From the NCBI RefSeq assembly GCF_000719705.1, contig NZ_JOHO01000062.1, forward strand, positions 23,542-87,541: 64,000 bases of DNA. Reading direction: 5' to 3'. Shown here one piece after another: positions 43,448 to 51,052 of the stretch. Positions within the stretch are counted from its first letter, which is position 1; every line of letters begins with the position of its first letter. Under the pieces are notes generated by a model that made no database searches, was not told the DNA's origin, and was given only the letters and a program-made list of their open reading frames with translations. Made by a program: the position numbers and the translations under genes. This DNA comes from Streptomyces sp. NRRL S-350. GTDB lineage: Bacteria; Actinomycetota; Actinomycetes; Streptomycetales; Streptomycetaceae.

Positions 43448-44128
43448 ATGGCCGTCATCCACCACGTTGCTCTCAAACCGACCAAGCTGGAACTGCTCAC
43501 CTCCTGGCTGCCTTCCCGGCCGTGGTACCTGGGTGGCGCGGGCGAGCCCGAACTCGCCAAGGCCGGCGGCTTCCGGCTGGACGACCCCCAGGGGGACGTC
43601 GGGATCGAGTTCATGGTGGTCACCGATACCTCGGGCACCCAGCCGACCGGATACCTGGTGCCGCTCACCTATCGCGGTGCCCCACTCGCCGGGGCGGAGC
43701 ACGCCCTTGTCGGCACCATGGAGCACGGGGCCCTGGGGCGACGCTGGGCTTACGACGGCTGCCACGACCCGGTGCTGGTCGCACAGTTGCTGGCTCTGAT
43801 GGAGGGGCGGGTCCAGGCCCAGGACCAAAACACCAGCGACACCCCCGACCGGGAGGTCACCTGTTCCTACATCGGTGACAGCCTCGCCCGCAGGGACTTC
43901 ACCGTCACTGCCATCGACGACCCGGAGGGCACCGAGCTGGCTGCACCGCATGGTGCAACCCTCCGCCTGCACCGGGTCCTACGTCCCGCCCCGGACAACG
44001 CGCCTGTCCCTCCACCGGAGGCGACTGGCCACGTCGCCGGCGCCTGGCACATGCCGGATGGCACCCGCGCGCGGGGGCTGTTCGTTGTCTTGCACAGCGG
44101 CGGACAAGCTGCTGCCGGGCCCAGCTGA
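43448..44128 (+). CDS. Maltokinase N-terminal-cap-like protein
   Basis: 226 aa from the ATG at 43448, where family members start (MAVIHHVALKPTKLELLTSW LPSRPWYLG). DDPQGDVGIEFMVVTDTSGT QPTGYLVPLTYRGAPLAGAE HALVGTMEHGALGRRWAYDG CHDPVLVAQLLALMEG is the cap domain found at the N-terminus of maltokinase Pep2/Mak, here without a kinase domain. Its role is unknown. The last 15 residues (LHSGGQAAAGPS) are unusual and coincide with a recombination junction with the immunity fragment on the other strand. Confidence 0.82.
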   Translation: MAVIHHVALKPTKLELLTSWLPSRPWYLGGAGEPELAKAGGFRLDDPQGDVGIEFMVVTDTSGTQPTGYLVPLTYRGAPLAGAEHALVGTMEHGALGRRWAYDGCHDPVLVAQLLALMEGRVQAQDQNTSDTPDREVTCSYIGDSLARRDFTVTAIDDPEGTELAAPHGATLRLHRVLRPAPDNAPVPPPEATGHVAGAWHMPDGTRARGLFVVLHSGGQAAAGPS

Positions 44129-44222
44129 CGAGCTGATCCAGCCAGCCGTTCACGTCGTCGTCGCTGACGCAGTTCGCGTCCATGATCCGCTGTAGGAGCG
44201 CGACGGCTTCCTCACGGCTCAT
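44110..44222 (-). pseudogene. Truncated e9imm-like immunity peptide
   Basis: From the ATG at 44222: MSREEAVALLQRIMDANCVS DDDVNGWLDQL, the N-terminal half of the small Streptomyces e9imm/colicin-immunity-like family. After WLDQL the reading frame enters sequence antisense to the 3' end of the cap-like gene, so the C-terminal half (usually CPSGYVSDLIF...) is lost. Confidence 0.5.
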
Positions 44223-44853
44223 TTCCACCACACACATCTCCTCGGCGTGAGCAATCAGCGTGACCAGCCAGCTGGTCGGCCAGGCAAGCCAGGCCCTGTC
44301 CGGCAGCGATCAGCATCTTGTGGGTCTCTGGAGGGGTAATGGTCTTGCTACGGCGGGCCCGGCCCGGCGGTGCTGGGCCGGTGCCAGGACAACGGAAGAG
44401 AAGGCGCCGCCAAGAGGACGAGAGACCGGGTAGTACCCCCCGCAGCAGTCGGCCGGCCGGGACGGCAGCGCGGCGCGCGGGCACTGGCAAACCCAGACCG
44501 CTGGGGCAGATCAGTGCGGGATTCCCGTCTCCGTCCACGCGGCCGCGATCTCGCGGTAGGCGCCCACGGCGGCCTCGCGGCTGCTGACGGTGTCGGTCAC
44601 GGCGGAGGGTGTTCCCGGCCCCGGCCCCGAGGCCGGGGCCGGGGCCGGGGGGCCGGGAAGTCCGCTCGAAGGGGAAGGCGTCGAGTCCGCTCCGCCGGCG
44701 GTCCGCGTCGTTGACCACGCGCAGCCCCTGGCCGAACGGGTCGGGGTGGAGACGGCGAGGAGGTGCCCGGCCGGGTCGGTCGGGGGCGATCATGGCGTGG
44801 TGCCTTTCTGGCGGGAATGGCGTCCGGTCGCGGGCTCCGCCAAGATATGCGTC
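44223..44853. other. Gene-free stretch with a strong hairpin
   Basis: Bases 44614-44650 (CCCGGCCCCGGCCCC, GAGG, then the complementary G-rich arm) form a long GC hairpin or possible G-quadruplex. On the minus strand DTVSSREAAVGAYREIAAAW TETGIPH (about 44519-44600) is protein-like but isolated. No gene is supported. Confidence 0.35.
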
Positions 44854-46425
44854 ATGATCGATTCAGGGGGACCATCGGCCGGCACCGGTGCCACGGGCAT
44901 GCTCATCAACGGCCGCTACCGGCTGCACGAACGCCTCGGCCGCGGCGGTATGGGCACGGTGTGGCGGGCCACCGACGAACGGATGCGCCGCCAGGTCGCG
45001 CTCAAGGAGCCCGTGCTCCCCGAGGGCATCGACGACCAGGAACGCGACGAACGCTTCCGGCGGATGGAACGCGAGGCGCAGGCCGCCGCCGGGCTGCGGC
45101 ACCCGAACATCGTCCGGGTCCACGACATCGAGACGGTCGACGGCCGTCCCTGGCTGGTGATGGAGCTGATCGAGGGCGAGAGCCTCGAGGCGGTCCTGGC
45201 CACCGGCACGCTCAGCGTCCACGAGGCCGCGACGATCGGCCGCGAGATCGCCGCCGCCCTGGCCGAGGTGCACGCGGCCGGGGTGGTGCACCGGGACATC
45301 AAGCCGGCCAACGTCATGCGCACCCGCACGGGCGAGACGGTCCTCACCGACTTCGGGATCGCGCAGATCGACGGCGGCACCGACCTGACCCGCACGGGCG
45401 TCGTGGTCGGCTCCCTGCCGTACCTGTCCCCCGAGCGCGCCGCCGGCCAGCGCCCCGGCCCGCCCGCCGACCTGTGGGCGCTCGGCGTGCTGCTGTACGA
45501 GGCGGTGGAAGGCGTCCATCCGTACCGCAGGCAGCACTCCCAGGGCACCATCGCCGCGATCCTCTCCGACCCGGTGCCCCCGCCCCGCCGGGCGGGCGCG
45601 CTGACCGGGCCGATCATGTCGCTGCTGGAACGCGACCCTGCCCGGCGACCGAACGCCGCCCAGGCGCAGCTGCTGCTCGCCGGGGCGACAGCGACCGGGC
45701 AGCCCGCGCCGACCGTGCTCGACACGCCGGCTCCGACGCCCGCGATCCGGACCGCGCTGACCGTACGGCTACGCGCGGCCGGCGCGGCCGTCACCGCGAC
45801 GAAGCGGCGCAAGACACTCGCCCTCGGCGGGGCCCTGGCCGTCGTCGCCGGCGCCACGGCCTGGGCCCTGTGGCCCACCGCCGCGCCGAGCCCGGCGAAC
45901 ATACCCGCCGGCTACAAGGCGCAGCAGGTGGCGTCGCTGGGCTTCGCCGTCGCGGTGCCGCAGGACTACGTGGCCTCCATCGGCAGCGACGACGCCGCCT
46001 GGGCGAGTCCTGACGGGCGCGTCCAGATCGACCTGCGCGACGAGGGCAAGAACACCCAGGACGCCCGGGCGTACGCACAGAAGCGGCTCGACACGACGAA
46101 GACCAGCCAGGGCAAGCCGTCGAGCTGCAACGACATCCCGGACCCCTTCTTCATCACACCCGTCCACGGTCCCCAGTCGATGCTCCACGGCGGCGGGGTC
46201 AACGCCTCGGTCATCGAGTACGACTACTCGACCAAGGGCGACGAGCCCTACCCGTGCATCGCCCAGAGCCCCAACGACAAGGCCATCGAGCAGTACATGG
46301 TTCACGACGGCCACGTCCTGCACCTCTCCGTCACCATCCGTGGCTACGGCAAGGAACAGTCCGACGGCCAGAAGGCCGACTACACCGTCTACGAGAACGT
46401 CAACAACTCGCTGACGTTCGGCTGA
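44854..46425 (+). CDS. PknB-type Ser/Thr protein kinase, membrane-anchored
   Basis: 523 aa from the ATG at 44854. Kinase domain (residues about 20-275): YRLHERLGRGGMGTVWRATD, K51 in QVALKEP, E in RFRRMEREAQ, HRDIKPAN (D148), TDFGIAQ (D166), SLPYLSPERAAG. Juxtamembrane linker to about 310, one helix TLALGGALAVVAGATAWALW, then a 190-residue extracellular domain (FAVAVPQDYVASIGSDDAAW, VIEYDYSTKGDEPY, VYENVNNSLTFG) without PASTA repeats. This is typical of streptomycete sensor kinases. Little leader: likely leaderless transcript. Confidence 0.9.
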   Translation: MIDSGGPSAGTGATGMLINGRYRLHERLGRGGMGTVWRATDERMRRQVALKEPVLPEGIDDQERDERFRRMEREAQAAAGLRHPNIVRVHDIETVDGRPWLVMELIEGESLEAVLATGTLSVHEAATIGREIAAALAEVHAAGVVHRDIKPANVMRTRTGETVLTDFGIAQIDGGTDLTRTGVVVGSLPYLSPERAAGQRPGPPADLWALGVLLYEAVEGVHPYRRQHSQGTIAAILSDPVPPPRRAGALTGPIMSLLERDPARRPNAAQAQLLLAGATATGQPAPTVLDTPAPTPAIRTALTVRLRAAGAAVTATKRRKTLALGGALAVVAGATAWALWPTAAPSPANIPAGYKAQQVASLGFAVAVPQDYVASIGSDDAAWASPDGRVQIDLRDEGKNTQDARAYAQKRLDTTKTSQGKPSSCNDIPDPFFITPVHGPQSMLHGGGVNASVIEYDYSTKGDEPYPCIAQSPNDKAIEQYMVHDGHVLHLSVTIRGYGKEQSDGQKADYTVYENVNNSLTFG

Positions 46426-46867
46426 CGCACCCGGGACGGGACGGACCGGTGCCGCCAAGCCGACGACGGTGGCCATGGACCCCGACGTCGCCGTCGTCGA
46501 GTCCGCTCTGACGGGTGCGCAGGCGCTCACCGTCGTGGCGCGGCGCTACGGGACCTCCACGCTGACGTGGAAGAACCACCGGCGCCGCGTGGGGGGCGAC
46601 ATCCTGTGGCCGCGGGGTGACTTCACCGCGGCCACCCAGGCCCTGCGGCCGGGCGGGCGGAGGCCGAGCAGTACGAACGCACCCGGGGAGCCGGCCCTCG
46701 CCCAGACCCGCCCGCCCGGCCCTGGTCACGGCGTTTCGTCGGCCCAGGCCGCGCCAGCGTGGAGAACGCCTCGCTCGCCGGTACCTCCGAGTGAGTCCGG
46801 AATTCTGGTACGTCCCGGGAAGTGGGGAGGAGCCCACAGGTAGCGGACGATGCTCTCGCCTTCATCA
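46426..46867. other. Gene-free stretch
   Basis: A plus frame contains DPDVAVVESALTGAQALTVV ARRYGTSTLTWKNHRRR, faintly like a transposase HTH, but it has no start or continuation. Nothing else is recognised. Confidence 0.3.
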
Positions 46868-47085
46868 GATACGGCGGTCCGGCCGGTGACTGGTGAAGGT
46901 CACCTCGGCGACCTTCACCACCCGCATGCCCTGCGCGGCAGCAGCATCCGGGCCCACCGCCATGTCACCACCGACCCGGTGCCCCGGCGGACGCTCCGCA
47001 GCAGCAGCCGGCCCTCGTCGTCATCGATCTCGCGCACACGTACTCGTTCCAACCGCCCGGACAGGATGACGATCCCTGCGCCGCC
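46868..47085 (-). pseudogene. IS630-family transposase N-terminal fragment
   Basis: The minus strand reads VRVREIDDDEGRLLLRSVRR GTGSVVTWRWARMLL, then out of frame AQGMRVVKVAEVTFTS. Intact IS630 transposases of Streptomyces have this block (VREIDDDEGxRLLRIVRRGT GSVVTWRRAQMVLLSAQGM). The DDE domain is missing. 47086-47260 is unassigned. Confidence 0.55.
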
Positions 47086-47260
47086 CGGCACAGCCACCCG
47101 AGCGGCGCGGCCCGGCCCAACAGGGCAAACGCATGGCTGGCTTCGTCGCTGGGGCGGTACGTGGCGGGTCGGCGAGGCGGTCCGGGACCTCGGGTCGCCG
47201 CCCCTGGGCCGTCGGTGGCGGGGCTGGTGTGAAGCCGGTGAAGCGGTGCACTGTGGAGGG

Positions 47261-48451
47261 GTGGCGATCCGGCGTTTGACGGCCGGTGTACGGCAGGCGT
47301 GGAAGCCGAACCACGCGCTGCTGACGATCCCGCTGGTGCTCATCGCGGCGATCACGGTCGTGGACATTCTGGTGCCGGCCGATGTGCACCTGGGACCGCT
47401 CCTGGTGATCGCACCGGCGATCACGGCGTCGTTCGCCGGTCCGCGGCTGGCCGCCTTGATCGGTTTCCTGGCGGTGGGGGCCCAGGCGTTCATCGGCTGG
47501 CACTTCGGCGTGCTGTTCTCGCGCAACGTGCTCGTGCAGATCCTCGCGCTGACCGTGCTGTCGTGCCTTGTGGTGATCTTCTGCGTGGCGCGGGAACGGC
47601 GCCGCACTGAGCTGGCCCGCGTGCGGTCGGTCGCCGAGGCGGCGCAGAGCGTTCTGCTGTGGCCGCTGCCGGAGCGGATCGGTCCGCTGCGGATCGCCTG
47701 CCTGTACATGGCCGCCGAGGACGAGGCCCAGATCGGCGGGGACCTGTATGCGGCCACCCGGACCGGCAACGCGGTCCGGGTGATGATCGGCGACGTCCGG
47801 GGCAAGGGTTTGTCCGCGATCGGTGAGGCCGCGTTGCTGCTGGGGGCCTTCCGTGAGGCCGCCCACCGGCACACCGTTCTTCCTGACCTTGCCGCGGCTC
47901 TGGAGGAGAGCGTCACCCGCTACCTGGCGGAGTTCGAGCCGGCGGAGGAGGCGGGGGAGCGATTCGCCACCATGCTGCTGCTGGAGATTCCCGACGAGGA
48001 CCACGTCACGCGCATGATCAGCTGCGGTCACCCCCCGCCCGTGCTGCTGAGCCCCGGCGGCGCCGTCACGGTGCCGAGTCTTCACCCGGCGCCGCCACTG
48101 GGCGTCGTCGGCGCCCTGGGTCCGGCGGGCTACGCCCTCGATGTGGTCTCGTTCCAGCCCGAGGACACACTCCTGCTGTACACCGACGGTGTCATCGAGG
48201 CCCGTGAAGCCTCCGGCGCCTTCTACCCGCTTGCCGACCGAATCGCCCAGTGGACGGAAGCGGGCCCCGAGACACTTCTTCACCACATCAGGCGCGACCT
48301 CCTGGCCCATGTCGGCGGACGGCTCGCCGATGACGCGGCGCTCGTCGCCCTCCACCGCACGCCCACCGTGCCGCGCGGCCGACGGCCCGGTCGCGCCCTT
48401 CACGTCGGCGGGCTCGGCCCTGACCCCGGCCGCGGACCAGGCGCCCGGTAG
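47261..48451 (+). CDS. PP2C-type phosphatase (SpoIIE domain) with membrane segment
   Basis: 396 aa from the GTG at 47261; in-frame GTGs at 47229 and 47246 are alternatives and GGAGG lies almost at the chosen start, so the true start may be upstream. Three N-terminal membrane helices (HALLTIPLVLIAAITVVDIL, ITASFAGPRLAALIGFLAVG, VLVQILALTVLSCLVVIFCV). SpoIIE domain: CLYMAAEDEAQIGGDLYAAT, VRVMIGDVRGKGLSAIGEAA, GERFATMLLLEI, LLLYTDGVIEARE, ADDAALVALHR, with the metal-binding Asp residues present. It would dephosphorylate anti-sigma-antagonist-like proteins, and sits 835 bases after the kinase gene. Confidence 0.87.
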   Translation: MAIRRLTAGVRQAWKPNHALLTIPLVLIAAITVVDILVPADVHLGPLLVIAPAITASFAGPRLAALIGFLAVGAQAFIGWHFGVLFSRNVLVQILALTVLSCLVVIFCVARERRRTELARVRSVAEAAQSVLLWPLPERIGPLRIACLYMAAEDEAQIGGDLYAATRTGNAVRVMIGDVRGKGLSAIGEAALLLGAFREAAHRHTVLPDLAAALEESVTRYLAEFEPAEEAGERFATMLLLEIPDEDHVTRMISCGHPPPVLLSPGGAVTVPSLHPAPPLGVVGALGPAGYALDVVSFQPEDTLLLYTDGVIEAREASGAFYPLADRIAQWTEAGPETLLHHIRRDLLAHVGGRLADDAALVALHRTPTVPRGRRPGRALHVGGLGPDPGRGPGAR

Positions 48452-48769
48452 GCCGAGGCGGGGGCCCGGCAAGGCACCCACCGCTCTCGGCGCCTCGCAC
48501 ACCACCGGCCCGCTGCCCGGGCTCCGGCCCGGCGGGCGGATGCCGCTGATCGCCGTCTGTCCGAGCGCCGCAACCCTCCCGTCCTGCATGCTCGGCAACC
48601 TGCCCCGGGAGCCCGAGGTGCCGGCCGCCGAGCTCGAGGCCGCCACCGACGCAGGCCGAGCTGCCGAGGCACCGGCCGCCGGATGAGCAGCGTCACCCGG
48701 CGGGGCACCACCCCCGGTGCCGGGCGGGTGCTGTCCACCGTCGTCCGCCCGGCCAAGCACCCCGCTCCC

Positions 48770-49140
48770 GTGGTCGCCCGCCGCCCTCGACGGCGAGCTG
48801 CACACCGCCCTGGCCGCCTACGAGGAACGGGCCGCCGTGTGGTGCGAGGCCTTCGAGGACCTGGACGACGACGCGCTCGCCGAGGCCGCCGTCGAGGCCC
48901 GGGCAGCTCCCCCACTGAGAGCGTCGATCGCCGAACTCGGCCGCACGCTCACCGCGGCGGTCCACGGTCGGCCGCTGTCCGACTGGGCCGCCGACGCGGG
49001 CCGCACCGAGCACGTCCGCTGGCGCCACGCCCGCCAGGCGCTGCGGGAGGACGTCGCCCAACACCACCGGCTCGTCCAGCACGGGCGCAGCGCAGCGCGG
49101 CGTTCGCGGAACGGACGGTCTCCAGCTGCTCTTCGGCCTC
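48770..49140 (+). pseudogene. Frameshifted fragment of an unrecognised helical protein
   Basis: ALDGELHTALAAYEERAAVW CEAFEDLDDDALAEAAVEAR, SIAELGRTLTAAVHGRPLSD WAADAGRTEHVRWRHARQAL REDVAQHHRLVQ, then in another frame AAFAERTVSSCSSASRPG. Clearly once coding and helical, but no start is supported and a frame change occurs near 49095. Nothing else is evident in 48452-49499. Confidence 0.4.
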
Positions 49141-49499
49141 CCGTCCAGGCGCTCCTCGCGGTCCTGGTGGCAGGGCCGACAGCGGCCGCCGGGGCGGCGG
49201 GTCCACTCGACCTGTCCCTGGCAGCCGTACTTCCCCGGTGCTCCCCCGCCCCGGCACGCCCGGAGCGCCGGAGCAGCGGTGTCGGCGCTGCGTAGCGCAC
49301 CTGCCGACGGCGCGTCCGTCCGGGAGCCGCAGCGCACCCGGTGACCCCCGTCCGCGGACAGGCCCTGGCCGTGCGCGGACAGGCGATGACGTGTGCGCGA
49401 TCGGAACGGAGGAGTGCGAATCGGCCTCCTAGGCTGAGCCGACCTCACCGAACGGGCCGTCACCAGGCCCGGATCCACTGGACGGGACCCCTGAATCCT

Positions 49500-50351
49500 G
49501 TGAAATCCCTGACGAAGCTGCACTCCGCGCTGATCTGCGTCGCCCTGGCCCTGGGGCTGGTGACCGGTCTCAGCGGCACCGCGTCGGCCACCAACTACCG
49601 GATCGTCGACTGGGACATCTCCCGGGTCACCGACGGCGGCCAGGAGCACGCCGCGCGGTACTACCACGCGGTCGACGGCCTGCACCAGAACTCCTACGGG
49701 AACGCCACCCACGAGAACGCGGTCATGCAGACCACGACCGACCCCTCCCGGATCGTCCAGATCCGCATCCGCGACACCGGCGGCAACGAGCTCGTCTCCC
49801 TCTACTTCTGGGCCGACAACCTCTACCTGGCCGGCTTCTACGCCCCGTACGGCGGCGACGCCGGCTCCGGCCGGCACCACTTCTCCTTCGCCGACGGCCG
49901 CGACATGGGGGCCTCGCTCGGCGTCGGCACCCGCAGCCTGGTCCGGACCGGCAACTACACCAGCCTGCCCGGCGGCAACAACCGGGAGAACCTCCGCATC
50001 ACCCCGGCCACCCTCTACAACGCCGCCTACGTGCTCGGCCACGCCACCGGCTACAACGACAGCGTCGGCGCATCCCTGCTGCTCATGATCCAGGCCTTCT
50101 CCGAGGCGGCTCGCTTCGGTCCGATCTTCTCCCAGGTCTACAACAACATCTACAACCACAACGAGACTCCGCTCGGCCGGGACCTCGCCGGGCTGGAGAA
50201 CCAGTGGGACGAGATCTCCCGGTTCGCCCACGACGTCCGCCGCAACGGTTCGTCCTACCTCAACCTCTTCGGCAACCCCGTCCGCAACTTCAACGACCTG
50301 CGCACCCGGCTCTCCTTCGTCGAGGTGATGGGCTCCGTCGCCCAACTCTGA
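49500..50351 (+). CDS. Secreted ribosome-inactivating protein (rRNA N-glycosylase)
   Basis: 283 aa. Signal peptide of 30 residues (KLHSALICVALALGLVTGLS GTASA). The rest is one RIP domain. Comparison with ricin A puts the substrate-stacking tyrosines at Y109 (NLYLAGFY) and Y153 (TGNYTSL), the catalytic Glu and Arg at E202 and R205 (AFSEAARFGPI, same E-x-x-R spacing) and the active-site Trp at W236 (LENQWDEIS, 31 residues after R205 as in ricin). All are present, so it should depurinate the sarcin-ricin loop of rRNA. It is exported and has no B chain, i.e. type 1. GTG start; weak ribosome binding site. A 9-bp hairpin follows. Confidence 0.87.
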   Translation: MKSLTKLHSALICVALALGLVTGLSGTASATNYRIVDWDISRVTDGGQEHAARYYHAVDGLHQNSYGNATHENAVMQTTTDPSRIVQIRIRDTGGNELVSLYFWADNLYLAGFYAPYGGDAGSGRHHFSFADGRDMGASLGVGTRSLVRTGNYTSLPGGNNRENLRITPATLYNAAYVLGHATGYNDSVGASLLLMIQAFSEAARFGPIFSQVYNNIYNHNETPLGRDLAGLENQWDEISRFAHDVRRNGSSYLNLFGNPVRNFNDLRTRLSFVEVMGSVAQL

Positions 50352-50389
50352 TCCCCCGCAGGAGATTTGCGGCCTGACCTTCGCTACGG

Positions 50390-50412
50390 CCCGGCGCCAC
50401 CTCGGCGCCGGG
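50390..50412 (+). terminator. Terminator after the RIP gene
   Basis: CCCGGCGCC and GGCGCCGGG with a 5-base loop, 38 bases after the stop, followed by TCCTT. Confidence 0.7.
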
Positions 50413-50521
50413 TCCTTGCCGTCCCTCGCACGGTCACCGACCCCGGCCCGTCAAGGCGGAGTCATGGGACCGCCCCCGCCGCCGGCGGGCCTCAGCACCT
50501 CGCCCCCGAACCCGAACCCGT

Positions 50522-50641
50522 CGCCACCCCGCACTTCTCCACCAACCTGCGGACCACCAGGTTGGCACCGGAGACGGACAGCGAGATCGGGACACCGTCG
50601 CGGTCGCAGATCAGCTGGATCTTCGACCCCGTCTGCGCCGG
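50522..50641 (-). pseudogene. IS5-type transposase internal fragment
   Basis: The minus frame reads AQTGSKIQLICDRDGVPISL SVSGANLVVRRLVE, the region after the first catalytic Asp in IS5-group transposases (TGSKIHLICDRxGLPLSLGI SGANLHD). Both sides are missing. Confidence 0.5.
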
Positions 50642-50769
50642 ATGCCGCTCGGATGGCATCCGCCAGCCGCTCCACTGCCTCGGCCGGGGCAGCCGCGTCC
50701 CCGAACGCAGGCAGCAGGAGGCACCGCCGACCCCGAACCCTTTCATCGGCCGCCCGCCCACCTCCTTGA

Positions 50770-50850
50770 CCCGTTCCGTCCTGCCCGTTCCATCCTGCCC
50801 GCTCCGTCCTGCCCGCTCCGTCCTGCCCGCTCCGTCCTGCCCGCTCCGCC
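50770..50850. repeat. 14-bp tandem repeat
   Basis: CTCCGTCCTGCCCG-type unit repeated about five times (CCGTCCTGCCCGCT). It lies in the gene-free stretch 50413-51052, which otherwise has only the IS5 fragment. Confidence 0.6.
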
Positions 50851-51052
50851 GTCCCGACCGCACGGGCTGCCGGTCCGGGGCGCCTGCGGGACGGGCATGC
50901 CGTCGGGCGCACGGCGCGGCGGACGGCAGCCGGATGCGCGACGGCCCCGCCCGGCGGCGGGCCGTCCGGCCCGAGGACGGTGGAAGCGTCCGTCGGGCGG
51001 AGGGCCTGACCTCCGGGCGGGGCCGTTCAGGTGGTCCCCGCCGGTCAGCCGG

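Noticed and set aside
44614..44650. Possible G-quadruplex or riboswitch before the kinase gene
   Set aside because: The repeat is a simple GGCCCC hairpin with no conserved riboswitch core and is 200 bases from the start; reported only as a hairpin.
48717..49295. Complete gene for the helical protein
   Set aside because: Only the middle reads as protein; the start lies in unrelated sequence and the end changes frame, so it is listed as a fragment.
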